A stretch of DNA of 7,836 bases from Dehalococcoidia bacterium (lineage in GTDB: Bacteria; Chloroflexota; Dehalococcoidia; GIF9; UBA5629). The position numbers and the translations under genes are program-made. Under the pieces are notes generated by a model. That model did no database searches. It saw nothing but the letters and a program-made list of their open reading frames with translations, and had not been told where the DNA came from. This document shows, piece by piece, positions 1-7,070 of the stretch; positions within the stretch are counted from its first letter, which is position 1, and each line of letters opens with the position of its first letter. Location: assembly GCA_003484395.1 (NCBI GenBank), contig DNCV01000060.1, forward strand, positions 1 to 7,836, written 5' to 3'.

Positions 1-30
1 CTTTTCACACGATTCCAGTGTTCAATGAAT

Positions 31-37
31 GGGGAGG
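31..37 (+). promoter_or_regulatory. Shine-Dalgarno site that decides the methyltransferase start
   Basis: GGGGAGG lies 9 nt before the ATG at 47. An in-frame ATG at 29 would extend the protein by six residues, but the Shine-Dalgarno sequence would then lie inside the coding region and nothing suitable precedes position 29. The ATG at 47 is therefore preferred. No promoter can be seen in the 46 bases before it, so the operon promoter is probably outside the window. Confidence 0.8.
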
Positions 38-46
38 TCTTCGTAC

Positions 47-2605
47 ATGTCAAAGGGGAAGAAACCGATCGAGCAATACGATCACCGGGACAAAGCGCGC
101 GTCAACAATCCGCCGATCGGTTTGGTTACCACTGATACGGATGCCGAAAGCACCAAAAAGACGTATTCCTACGATCCTCATCTCGATCCTCAACTTATAT
201 GGGCAGGGAAAAAAGAGCATACCTCATTTGAGATACCTACAATCTCACTCCACGTCCATGAACGCATTGACCCTCGCAGCATTATCGAAGCGGTACGCAA
301 ACGCAATGGTACAAACTATGAGCAATCCTCCTTCTTCAATATCGTAGATCCCGAACCGCCGCTACGAGAGGCTATTGAGTTCTACAAGCATCAGCACGGA
401 TGGTCGAACCGACTCATTGCCGGTGATTCCCTGCTGGTAATGAACTCCCTGCTTGAAAAAGAGGGTTTAGCCGGCCATGTGCAGATGATATATATTGATC
501 CGCCTTACGGCATTAAATACGGTTCCAACTTCCAGCCTTTCGTAAACAAGCGTGATGTTAAAGACGGAAAGGACGAGGATTTGACGTCGGAACCCGAGAT
601 GGTGAAGGCTTTCCGGGACACATGGGAGCTCGGCATTCATTCTTACCTTACCTATTTGCGGGATAGATTATTACTTGCAAAAGAATTGCTTGCTGAAAGC
701 GGCAGCATCTTCGTCCAGATCTCTGACAAAAATGTACATCACGTTAGAGAATTAATGGATGAAATATTTAAACCCACGAATTACTGTTGTTTGATTGCTT
801 TTCAGAAAACTGGAGGATTTGCCCCAACGCTTCTCTCATCAGTTTATGATTACCTAATCTGGTATGCATCTGATATTGACAAGATTAAATATCTGAAATT
901 GTTTAGGCCACGTTCGTCTGAAATGGTAACAGCTGGTTATACATGGATTGAACTAGAAAACAAAGAAAAGCGACGATTAACATCTAAGGAGATAAGCGGG
1001 GAATCTCCTTTTCCACAGGGTCGTCGTTTTCAAACCAGTATTCTTGTTTCTGCTGGCGCTTCGGATAAGGGGTCGGCACCCTTCGAATTTGAAGGGCGTG
1101 TATTTAAACCAGCGGTTGGTACTCATTGGAAAACTTCTCAAATCGGATTACAGGAGTTGGCAAAAAGTGACCGCCTCATTGCAGTAGAAAACACGCTTGC
1201 CTACATCCGTTATGAAGATGATTTCCCTGCAACTGAATTCAATAACGTATGGGACGATACTGTCAGGAGTACATATGCTTCAAAGAAGCTGTACGTCGTT
1301 CAAACGTCAGAAAAAGTAATCGAGCGTTGTCTCCTCATGACCACAGACCCGGGTGACCTGATTTTCGATCCCACCTGCGGCAGCGGCACCACGGCATACG
1401 TTGCCGAGGAGTGGGGCAGGAGATGGATTACCTGCGATACTTCGCGGGTTGCTATCACCCTTGCAAAGCAACGGTTGATGACAGCGCTCTACGATTATTA
1501 TGAACTCGCCCATCCACAAGAAGGAGTCGGCAGCGGCTTCAAATACAAGACCGTTCCGCATATCACCCTGAAGTCAATTGCGAATAATGAGCCTCCGGCG
1601 CAGGAAACGCTTTACGATCAGCCTTTTACGGATAGTTCAAGAGCTCGCGTAAGCGGGCCGTTTACCGTAGAAGCAGTGCCTTCTCCTACAGTCAAACCGA
1701 TATCGGAAATCGAAGCGCCTCAACCAGCCGATGAATCGATTTTACGCTCCGGTGAAACGTTACGTCAGTCCGAATGGCGTGCCGAACTTCTGAAAACAGG
1801 CATCCGTGGCAAAAAAGGCCAATATATACTGTTTTCCCGTATTGAGCCGCTGGCCGGAACACGCTGGTTGCAGGCGGAAGGAGAAACGAAACCGAATTTG
1901 CTTGGAGCCGATAGAGTCCGCGAAACAAAGGCAGTTACCGAAGAGCCGCAACGTGTCGTCATCTGCTTCGGACCTGAACATTCACCACTTGATAAAAAAC
2001 AGGTGGAATATGCCATACAGGAAGCACAGACTCTCGTACCAAAGCCAAAGCTGATTGTATTTGCCGCTTTTCAATTCGATCCTGAGGCAGCCAGAGATAT
2101 CGATGAAACAAGCTGGCCGGGCGTGACATTGCTCAAGGCACAGATGAACGCAGACCTGCTCACCGAAGATTTGAAAAAGAAACGTGCCAGCGATGACAGT
2201 TTCTGGCTTATCGGCCAGCCTGATGTAAAACTGGAGCCAATTAAAACAGGCAAGGATAAAGGTAAACACAAAGTGGAAGTACAGGGTTTCGACTATTACA
2301 ATACCAAGACAGGCCAGGTGGAATCGGGAGGCACGGCTAATATCGCCATGTGGATGCTTGACACCGATTATGATGGCCGTAGCCTATTCCCCCGTCAGGT
2401 CTTCTTCCCCATGGCTGGAGAAAAAGAAGGCTGGTCGCGTCTGGCACGGAATTTAAAGGCAGAAATTGATGAAGAGCGTATCGAGTCATACAGGGGCACC
2501 GTTTCCTTACCATTTATGTTGGGAGATAACAGGCGAATCGCTGTAAAAATCGTTGACGACCGCGGTATCGAAAGCTTGAAGATTATAGAGGTGGATAATC
2601 AGTAA
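47..2605 (+). CDS. Type III-like adenine-specific DNA methyltransferase (Mod-like) with long C-terminal extension
   Basis: Predicted site-specific DNA methyltransferase of 852 aa that transfers a methyl group from S-adenosylmethionine to a base, most likely N6 of adenine, in its recognition site. Seen: the catalytic motif DPPY at residues 151-154 (within YIDPPYG) precedes the AdoMet-binding motif FDPTCGSG at 440-447. This is the beta-class order used by type III Mod and related N4/N6 methylases. The segment between them (about 160-430) should hold the target-recognition domain and is AT-rich compared with its flanks. After the methylase core there is a region of about 370 residues. It contains a low-complexity linker (about 510-580) and then a conserved-looking block with VFAAFQFDPEAA and FWLIGQPDV, longer than the usual Mod of about 600-700 aa. 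It is the first gene of an apparent operon with the NYN and helicase genes. Family assignment is firm; the type III label is inferred from the partner gene. Confidence 0.93.
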   Translation: MSKGKKPIEQYDHRDKARVNNPPIGLVTTDTDAESTKKTYSYDPHLDPQLIWAGKKEHTSFEIPTISLHVHERIDPRSIIEAVRKRNGTNYEQSSFFNIVDPEPPLREAIEFYKHQHGWSNRLIAGDSLLVMNSLLEKEGLAGHVQMIYIDPPYGIKYGSNFQPFVNKRDVKDGKDEDLTSEPEMVKAFRDTWELGIHSYLTYLRDRLLLAKELLAESGSIFVQISDKNVHHVRELMDEIFKPTNYCCLIAFQKTGGFAPTLLSSVYDYLIWYASDIDKIKYLKLFRPRSSEMVTAGYTWIELENKEKRRLTSKEISGESPFPQGRRFQTSILVSAGASDKGSAPFEFEGRVFKPAVGTHWKTSQIGLQELAKSDRLIAVENTLAYIRYEDDFPATEFNNVWDDTVRSTYASKKLYVVQTSEKVIERCLLMTTDPGDLIFDPTCGSGTTAYVAEEWGRRWITCDTSRVAITLAKQRLMTALYDYYELAHPQEGVGSGFKYKTVPHITLKSIANNEPPAQETLYDQPFTDSSRARVSGPFTVEAVPSPTVKPISEIEAPQPADESILRSGETLRQSEWRAELLKTGIRGKKGQYILFSRIEPLAGTRWLQAEGETKPNLLGADRVRETKAVTEEPQRVVICFGPEHSPLDKKQVEYAIQEAQTLVPKPKLIVFAAFQFDPEAARDIDETSWPGVTLLKAQMNADLLTEDLKKKRASDDSFWLIGQPDVKLEPIKTGKDKGKHKVEVQGFDYYNTKTGQVESGGTANIAMWMLDTDYDGRSLFPRQVFFPMAGEKEGWSRLARNLKAEIDEERIESYRGTVSLPFMLGDNRRIAVKIVDDRGIESLKIIEVDNQ

Positions 2606-2614
2606 AAAGAAACA

Positions 2615-2681
2615 GCCTCTATCACTAGAGGCCGTTGAGCCGGCGTTACGCACACCGGCGTTGATAACATAATGATATCAA
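2615..2681 (+). other. Three consecutive inverted repeats between the methyltransferase and NYN genes
   Basis: The 113-nt gap contains three hairpin-forming stretches. The first is a perfect 7-bp stem GCCTCTA/TAGAGGC (2615-2621 and 2626-2632) with loop TCAC. The second has arms GCCGG/CCGGC (2639-2643 and 2655-2659) and overlaps a direct repeat CCGGCGTT at 2640 and 2655. The third has arms TTGATA/TATCAA (2661-2666 and 2676-2681). None is followed by a T tract on the plus strand, so they are not an ordinary plus-strand terminator. Read on the minus strand, the first hairpin is followed by TGTTTCTTTTT and could stop antisense transcription. Possible roles are RNA processing, differential expression of the downstream genes, or a protein-binding site. 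Confidence 0.55.
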
Positions 2682-2718
2682 TCAGAACAATAAAAGTCAA
2701 TAGAAATAGAATTATGCA

Positions 2719-3339
2719 ATGAATAGAGTCATCGCTTATATAGACGGGTATAACTTGTACCACGGGCTTTGTGATGCCGGGTGGCAAAGGTATTTATGGC
2801 TTAACCTGCCCAAATTAACTGAGAGTCTTCTAAAACCCGGGCAGGAATTAATGTTGACAAAGTATTTCACGTCACGAACGATCGTTGAAGATCAGGCAAA
2901 GCGCCAGAGACAGACAACCTACATTGAAGCACTGCAAACATTGAATAATCTACAAATTATCGAAGGAAAACAACATGCGGAACCATATACATGCTTTAAT
3001 TGTCACCAAACGAGGATCATTCCCAGGGAGAAGATGACTGATATCAATATTGCGGTTGAGATGCTATCGGATATGTTTAAGAATAAGCTTGACACCGCGC
3101 TGCTTATATCTGCCGACAGCGATCTTGTTCCGGTTATCAAACGAATTCGATCTGATTCTGATTTCCGAACTAAACGGGTAATTATTGCCATACCTCCGCA
3201 CAGATTTTCAAAAGACCTTGCTAATGAAGCACATGGTTTACTGCACATAGGACGCAGCAGGTTTGCCCAAAGCCTGTTGCCAAAAGCTGTTACCAGAAAT
3301 GACGGATTTAAATTGGAATGTCCTGAAACATGGAGTTAA
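2719..3339 (+). CDS. NYN/PIN-like domain nuclease (LabA/DUF88 type)
   Basis: A 206-aa protein with a NYN domain, the PIN-like metal-dependent nuclease fold. Seen: the N-terminal strand with YIDGYNLY (Asp9), the central EKMTDINIAVEML (Asp108), and LISADSDL (Asp133, Asp135), followed by a hydrophobic strand VIIAIPP. These acidic residues match the positions that bind metal in NYN/PIN nucleases. A CxxC pair at Cys92/Cys95 with His86 and His96 nearby could form part of a metal site, but the ligand set is incomplete. No signal peptide or membrane segment is visible, so it should be cytoplasmic. The ATG is preceded only by AT-rich sequence without a clear Shine-Dalgarno site. It lies 113 nt after the methyltransferase and 32 nt before the helicase-nuclease, all on one strand, which suggests a shared role. 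RNA is the usual proposed substrate of the family; the substrate here is unknown. Confidence 0.87.
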   Translation: MNRVIAYIDGYNLYHGLCDAGWQRYLWLNLPKLTESLLKPGQELMLTKYFTSRTIVEDQAKRQRQTTYIEALQTLNNLQIIEGKQHAEPYTCFNCHQTRIIPREKMTDINIAVEMLSDMFKNKLDTALLISADSDLVPVIKRIRSDSDFRTKRVIIAIPPHRFSKDLANEAHGLLHIGRSRFAQSLLPKAVTRNDGFKLECPETWS

Positions 3340-3371
3340 TACATGAAATCTGGCAGGTTATTGAATAGGCT

Positions 3372-6170
3372 ATGACGAAATCACAAATTGACCGGCTGAT
3401 TATCAACTCCCCTTTCAAAGAACCGGCTTACTACTGGCACTATGACAGAGAAACCATGCTCTTCAACATGGAAGAAGGACGAAGGCCTGCCGGATATGTA
3501 ATAGCATCTTCAAGTTCCAAGTCATTCGATGATCCCGGCATTTTTATGGAGATACCACTTGTCAATCAGATACGACCGCGTGTTAAAGCATGGCGCGAGC
3601 ATCCCACAAATCCATATGCCGGAGTTACAGGCATCACCAGGAGACTGCTCGAACACTGGAATAATCCGGATGAACGTCATGATAAACGTTTTTTCTTCTG
3701 CCAGCTCGAGGCAATAGAAACACTTATCTGGCTTGCGGAAGCGCCGCAATCGGAAAAGACAGGGATAATGATCCCGGCAGATGGCGGATTATTCCGGCGA
3801 CTGTGTTCAAAGATGGCAACCGGATCAGGGAAAACCATTGTTATGGCTATGCTGATCGCATGGCAGGTTCTTAACAGAACGACATATCCGCAGGATAACC
3901 GCTTTTCTAAATATGTTTTTATAGTTGCTCCCGGACTGACGGTAAGAAGCCGTCTCCAGGTTCTTATTCCTTCTGCACCCGGCAATTATTATGAGGAATT
4001 CAATATCATACCACACGGTCTCATCGAAAAACTGCGGCAGGGTAAAGTAGTCATCCGAAACTGGCATACGTTGAATTGGGACAGTGAAGAGCGAATATCG
4101 AAAAGGAAAAGCGTCGATAAACGCGGGGCAAAGAGTGATGAAGCGTATGTCCGCGAAGTCCTGAGTGAAATTGCAAACGCTCACAATATCATAGTAATCA
4201 ATGATGAGGCTCACCATGCGTGGCGCATACCGGCTGAATCAAAAACGAAAGGTTTGAAAAAAGAAGATATAGAGGAAGCAACCAAGTGGGTGGGAGGTCT
4301 CGATCGCATCCATAGGGCACGGAATATCGTATGCTGTTACGACTTCTCCGCTACGCCTTTTGCACCATCAGGCAAGGAAGTCTTTAAAGAAGCGCTGTTT
4401 GAATGGATCGTCAGCGATTTCGGTCTCAACGACGCCATTGAATCAGGCCTGGTGAAAACGCCAAGAGTCGTTATCCGTGACGACGGGAGGCTTGCGCCTG
4501 ACTATAAGTCACGGTTTTATCATATTTATGCAGATACGGAAGTGAAAGACGATATCAGCAGAAAAGCTGAGGAATACGAACCACTCCCCGATCTTGTCAA
4601 TAAAGCTTACTATTTTCTCGGACAGGACTGGCTTGAGACGTTGAGAGAATGGAAAGAAGCCGGCTATGAAACACCACCCGTAATGATCAGTGTAGCCAAT
4701 CGTGTCGAAACGGCAGCACGTATAAAATATTCCCTGGACCACAAAAAAGTGCTTATTGATGAATTATGTGCTCCTGAAAAGACCCTGCATATCGATTCAA
4801 AGGTACTTGAGATGGCTGAATCACAGGAGGAAGCAGGCGAAATCAGTAATACACAGTATGAGGAAGCCGAGGATTCTGAAGATAAACCGGTTGAAAGATT
4901 GACAAAAAAAGATTTGGCGGAGCAACTGAGACAGAAAGTTGATACCGTCGGCAGAATGGGCAAACCGGGGGAACAAATTCAATCAGTCATTTCCGTAGGA
5001 ATGTTATCCGAAGGATGGGACGCAAAGACAGTAACTCACATCATGGGATTACGCGCCTTTTCCAGCCAACTTCTCTGTGAGCAGGTAGTCGGTCGCGGTT
5101 TAAGACGCACGTCATATGAAATCAATCCCGCTACCGATCAATTTGATGCCGAATATGTAAATATTTTTGGTGTGCCGTTCACTTTCATGCCTCATGAAAC
5201 TCATGATGGTCCACCGCCACCGCCGCCACCACCCAAGAAATGTGTCGAAGCCGTCCCGGAAAAGAGAGAATACGAAATACAGTGGCCTAATATCATCCGT
5301 ATTGAACATATCTATAAACCAATACTCAAAGTAGATCAGCGGAAAATGAAACCACTGATACTAAATGCATATGATACACCTCAGGTAGCGGAGTTGGCTC
5401 CGATCATGGATGGAAAGCCTGACCTAACAAAAATCACACAAATCCAGCTTGAGGAACTGGGCAAACGGTATAGAACGCAAAAGATAATCTTTGAAACTGC
5501 CCGCGATATATACGACCAGATGAAACCATCATGGAAGGGAAATAAAGAGTTGCTGATGGCGCAGGTTATCCGCATAACGGAAACGTTTATCAACAGCGGA
5601 AACATTCAAATAATGCCTCCTCTTTTTTATCAGGATGATCTTAAACGCAGGATTGTTTATGTGCTCAATATGAATAAGATCATCCACCATATATGGCAGG
5701 CAATCTATTCTGAAAACGCTCAATCTGTTACACCTGTCTTTGACAGCGATAACCCGATTCGTTCAACAGGCAATATGAAGTCATGGTGGACGGGGAGACC
5801 ATGTTCACCAACGCTAAAATCTCATATCAACCTTTGTATTTTCGATAGTACATGGGAAGCAAGTGAGGCGTTTGAGTTTGATCGCAATGCGAATGTCAAA
5901 GCATGGGTAAAAAATGACCATCTCGATTTCGAAATCTACTATATATATCAGGGAGTACGCTATACCTACAGACCTGATTTTCTCATTAACCTGAAAAATG
6001 ATACTCATCTCATCTTGGAAACCAAAGGACAGGATACGTTGCAGGATAAGGCAAAACGGGAATTCCTTGAGCAATGGTGTGAAGCTGTTAATTCACACGA
6101 GGGATTCGGAACATGGCGCTGGGATGTCTCCTTCAACCCGGCTGATGTATTAGAGATACTACAAAGATAA
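3372..6170 (+). CDS. Type III-like restriction endonuclease subunit (SF2 helicase plus PD-(D/E)XK nuclease, Res-like)
   Basis: A 932-aa ATP-dependent DNA translocase/endonuclease, the expected partner of the methyltransferase. Seen, in order: Walker A MATGSGKT (148-155), motif Ia IVAPGLT (184-190), Walker B/motif II NDEAHH (277-282), motif III DFSATPF (324-330), motif V SEGWDAKTVTHI (546-557) and motif VI QVVGRGLRR (571-579). Near the C-terminus PDF (868-870) and ETKG (883-886) give a PD-x13-ExK nuclease signature, with Glu829 as a possible additional acidic residue. All key catalytic residues are present, so it looks active. An acidic segment (about 480-510) and a run of eight prolines (614-621) look like flexible linkers. 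An in-frame TAG at 3366-3368 means ATG 3372 is the first possible ATG; the Shine-Dalgarno is weak (TAGG very close). From memory, databases name similar proteins BPTD_3080 family restriction endonucleases; this was not checked. Confidence 0.92.
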   Translation: MTKSQIDRLIINSPFKEPAYYWHYDRETMLFNMEEGRRPAGYVIASSSSKSFDDPGIFMEIPLVNQIRPRVKAWREHPTNPYAGVTGITRRLLEHWNNPDERHDKRFFFCQLEAIETLIWLAEAPQSEKTGIMIPADGGLFRRLCSKMATGSGKTIVMAMLIAWQVLNRTTYPQDNRFSKYVFIVAPGLTVRSRLQVLIPSAPGNYYEEFNIIPHGLIEKLRQGKVVIRNWHTLNWDSEERISKRKSVDKRGAKSDEAYVREVLSEIANAHNIIVINDEAHHAWRIPAESKTKGLKKEDIEEATKWVGGLDRIHRARNIVCCYDFSATPFAPSGKEVFKEALFEWIVSDFGLNDAIESGLVKTPRVVIRDDGRLAPDYKSRFYHIYADTEVKDDISRKAEEYEPLPDLVNKAYYFLGQDWLETLREWKEAGYETPPVMISVANRVETAARIKYSLDHKKVLIDELCAPEKTLHIDSKVLEMAESQEEAGEISNTQYEEAEDSEDKPVERLTKKDLAEQLRQKVDTVGRMGKPGEQIQSVISVGMLSEGWDAKTVTHIMGLRAFSSQLLCEQVVGRGLRRTSYEINPATDQFDAEYVNIFGVPFTFMPHETHDGPPPPPPPPKKCVEAVPEKREYEIQWPNIIRIEHIYKPILKVDQRKMKPLILNAYDTPQVAELAPIMDGKPDLTKITQIQLEELGKRYRTQKIIFETARDIYDQMKPSWKGNKELLMAQVIRITETFINSGNIQIMPPLFYQDDLKRRIVYVLNMNKIIHHIWQAIYSENAQSVTPVFDSDNPIRSTGNMKSWWTGRPCSPTLKSHINLCIFDSTWEASEAFEFDRNANVKAWVKNDHLDFEIYYIYQGVRYTYRPDFLINLKNDTHLILETKGQDTLQDKAKREFLEQWCEAVNSHEGFGTWRWDVSFNPADVLEILQR

Positions 6171-6206
6171 CTGTTTATTACTATTGCCTTATCGATCCTA
6201 AGTCCC

Positions 6207-6235
6207 TTGACAAATCTTTCTCCCTTTTGTATCTT
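6207..6235 (+). promoter_or_regulatory. Candidate sigma70 promoter just upstream of the operon terminator
   Basis: A perfect -35 TTGACA at 6207-6212 is followed after 17 nt by TATCTT (4 of 6 matches to TATAAT) at 6230-6235. The predicted start near 6242 lies only about 17 nt before the terminator hairpin, so transcription from here would give an RNA of roughly 55 nt unless it reads through to the HXXEE gene. This rests on consensus matching only. Confidence 0.35.
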
Positions 6236-6258
6236 AAAAGCTGAATTAACACGAAAAG

Positions 6259-6297
6259 ACCCCTTTAAGGTTCCGTCCTTGAAGGGTGCTTTTTTTT
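6259..6297 (+). terminator. Rho-independent terminator of the restriction-modification operon
   Basis: The left arm ACCCCTTTAAGG (6259-6270) pairs with CCTTGAAGGGT (6277-6287) around the loop TTCCGT. This gives eleven base pairs with one bulged C and one G-T wobble. A run of eight T follows at 6290-6297. It lies about 90 nt after the stop of the helicase-nuclease gene and is a strong intrinsic terminator for the plus strand. Confidence 0.9.
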
Positions 6298-6351
6298 AAT
6301 AGTCGAATAGGTGTGTGGCAATACAATAGTTCTGATAAATGACCAGGTGAC

Positions 6352-6360
6352 AGGAAAGGA
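6352..6360 (+). promoter_or_regulatory. Shine-Dalgarno site that decides the HXXEE gene start
   Basis: AGGAAAGGA ends 4 nt before the ATG at 6365. The same frame is open further upstream from a GTG at 6311, but that GTG has no ribosome binding site and would add 18 residues of polar sequence ahead of the first membrane segment. The ATG at 6365 is preferred. A TACAAT at 6322-6327 could be a -10 for this gene, but no good -35 is seen. Confidence 0.75.
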
Positions 6361-6364
6361 CAAT

Positions 6365-6895
6365 ATGTTTATGACCGGACCACTGATACTATGGCTGTTG
6401 TTCATCGCATGGGTTATTCACGATATTGAGGAATACCTGTTCTTCGATCGTTTGAGCGTGAGCAAGGATGCCGGCGTGCAGAATATCGCATCAAAGCTTT
6501 CAGTCCCCAAGAATATTCTGAACGATATGGCGACGACGAAGAAGCAGGAGGGGATTGCCATCCTGATTGTGGGTTCGCTGATGCTGCTTGCCACGCTCGC
6601 GGGTTATTTGAATCCCGACGGCATCGGTATGCGTTTTTACGGTCTTGTTCTTGGGGGCACTTCTCTGCATACGTTCAGTCACGCAGGCAGCGCTGTCATT
6701 CTGAGGAAGTATACGCCGGGTGTGGTCACGGCTGTAGCAGTCGTTCTGCCCGCCTGCGTCTTTATTTATGTCAATCTGTTCGGGCAGCAGTTGCTGGGCA
6801 TCGTTGAAGCGATAATACTGGCTGTGCTCGGGATCGTCGCTTTTGCTCCTCTGCTGTTGATGGTGCAGAGAATTGCGAAGAGGCTGACAAAGTAG
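6365..6895 (+). CDS. HXXEE domain-containing integral membrane protein
   Basis: A 176-aa membrane protein of unknown function. Seen: the motif HDIEE (His19, Glu22, Glu23) right after a first hydrophobic stretch (about 5-18). Further hydrophobic segments lie at roughly 62-82, 90-113, 117-137 and 143-167, and a second histidine pair LHTFSH is at 101-106. The tail is basic (RIAKRLTK). The HxxEE motif and length of about 180 aa match the HXXEE family. The conserved His/Glu residues suggest metal binding or catalysis in the membrane, but no activity is established to my knowledge. The gene stands alone between two terminators, so it is probably a separate transcription unit and not part of the restriction-modification operon. 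Its composition looks somewhat more GC-rich than the preceding gene, consistent with an independent history. Confidence 0.85.
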   Translation: MFMTGPLILWLLFIAWVIHDIEEYLFFDRLSVSKDAGVQNIASKLSVPKNILNDMATTKKQEGIAILIVGSLMLLATLAGYLNPDGIGMRFYGLVLGGTSLHTFSHAGSAVILRKYTPGVVTAVAVVLPACVFIYVNLFGQQLLGIVEAIILAVLGIVAFAPLLLMVQRIAKRLTK

Positions 6896-6961
6896 CGAGG
6901 TTCTGTATGAGTTTATCTCGATACGATTACAAGGTAATCACTCGATGAACAACATCTTTCA

Positions 6962-6991
6962 TTGACAAAAAATATTCCACTATTGTACACT
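6962..6991 (+). promoter_or_regulatory. Candidate sigma70 promoter ahead of a short hairpin
   Basis: A perfect -35 TTGACA (6962-6967) is followed after 18 nt by TACACT (6986-6991, 4 of 6 matches to TATAAT). The predicted start near 6998 is about 12 nt before the hairpin at 7010. No plus-strand gene follows, so if it is active the product would be a structured RNA of about 55 nt. Evidence is consensus matching only. Confidence 0.35.
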
Positions 6992-7009
6992 GGATACAGA
7001 ATCACGATG

Positions 7010-7053
7010 AGAGGCCAATCTGTGGGGTTAGTCCCATGGCAATGCCTCTTTTT
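7010..7053 (+). terminator. Hairpin terminator with symmetric internal loop
   Basis: The outer stem AGAGGC/GCCTCT (7010-7015 and 7044-7049) and the inner stem CTGTGGG/CCCATGG (7020-7026 and 7033-7039, including two wobble pairs) are separated by identical CAAT strands on both sides and capped by GTTAGT. TTTTATTT follows. It is 114 nt after the HXXEE stop codon and probably ends that transcript. It may alternatively be the body of a short RNA started near 6998. There is no T tract in the minus-strand direction. Confidence 0.7.
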
Positions 7054-7070
7054 ATTTGGTGTTCTTGTAT

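Noticed and set aside
2..28. Possible tail of an upstream gene ending FSHDSSVQ then TGA at 26-28
   Set aside because: The spacing to the next Shine-Dalgarno site would suit an operon, but eight codons are too few to support a gene call.
18..347. Open reading frame of 109 codons at the start of the window in a second frame
   Set aside because: It overlaps the methyltransferase in another frame, is rich in Arg, Ser and Thr without domain features, and has no ribosome binding site. It is a shadow frame, although an upstream gene entering the window in this frame cannot be excluded.
1307..1561. Minus-strand frames within the methyltransferase, NYN and helicase genes
   Set aside because: All lie opposite strongly supported coding regions and show no family motifs or ribosome binding sites.
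47..6170. DISARM or BREX system
   Set aside because: Neither the DUF1998 and SNF2-type partners of DISARM nor the PglX/PglZ/BrxC partners of BREX are present; the gene content fits a type III-like Mod/Res pair plus NYN.
6311..6364. GTG at 6311 as start of the HXXEE protein
   Set aside because: No ribosome binding site precedes it, while the ATG at 6365 has AGGAAAGGA at the right distance and places the first membrane segment near the N-terminus.
2615..7049. Shared GCCTCT/AGAGGC arms in the hairpins at 2615-2632 and 7010-7049
   Set aside because: Six matching bases in stems of different design are expected by chance; loops and flanks are unrelated.
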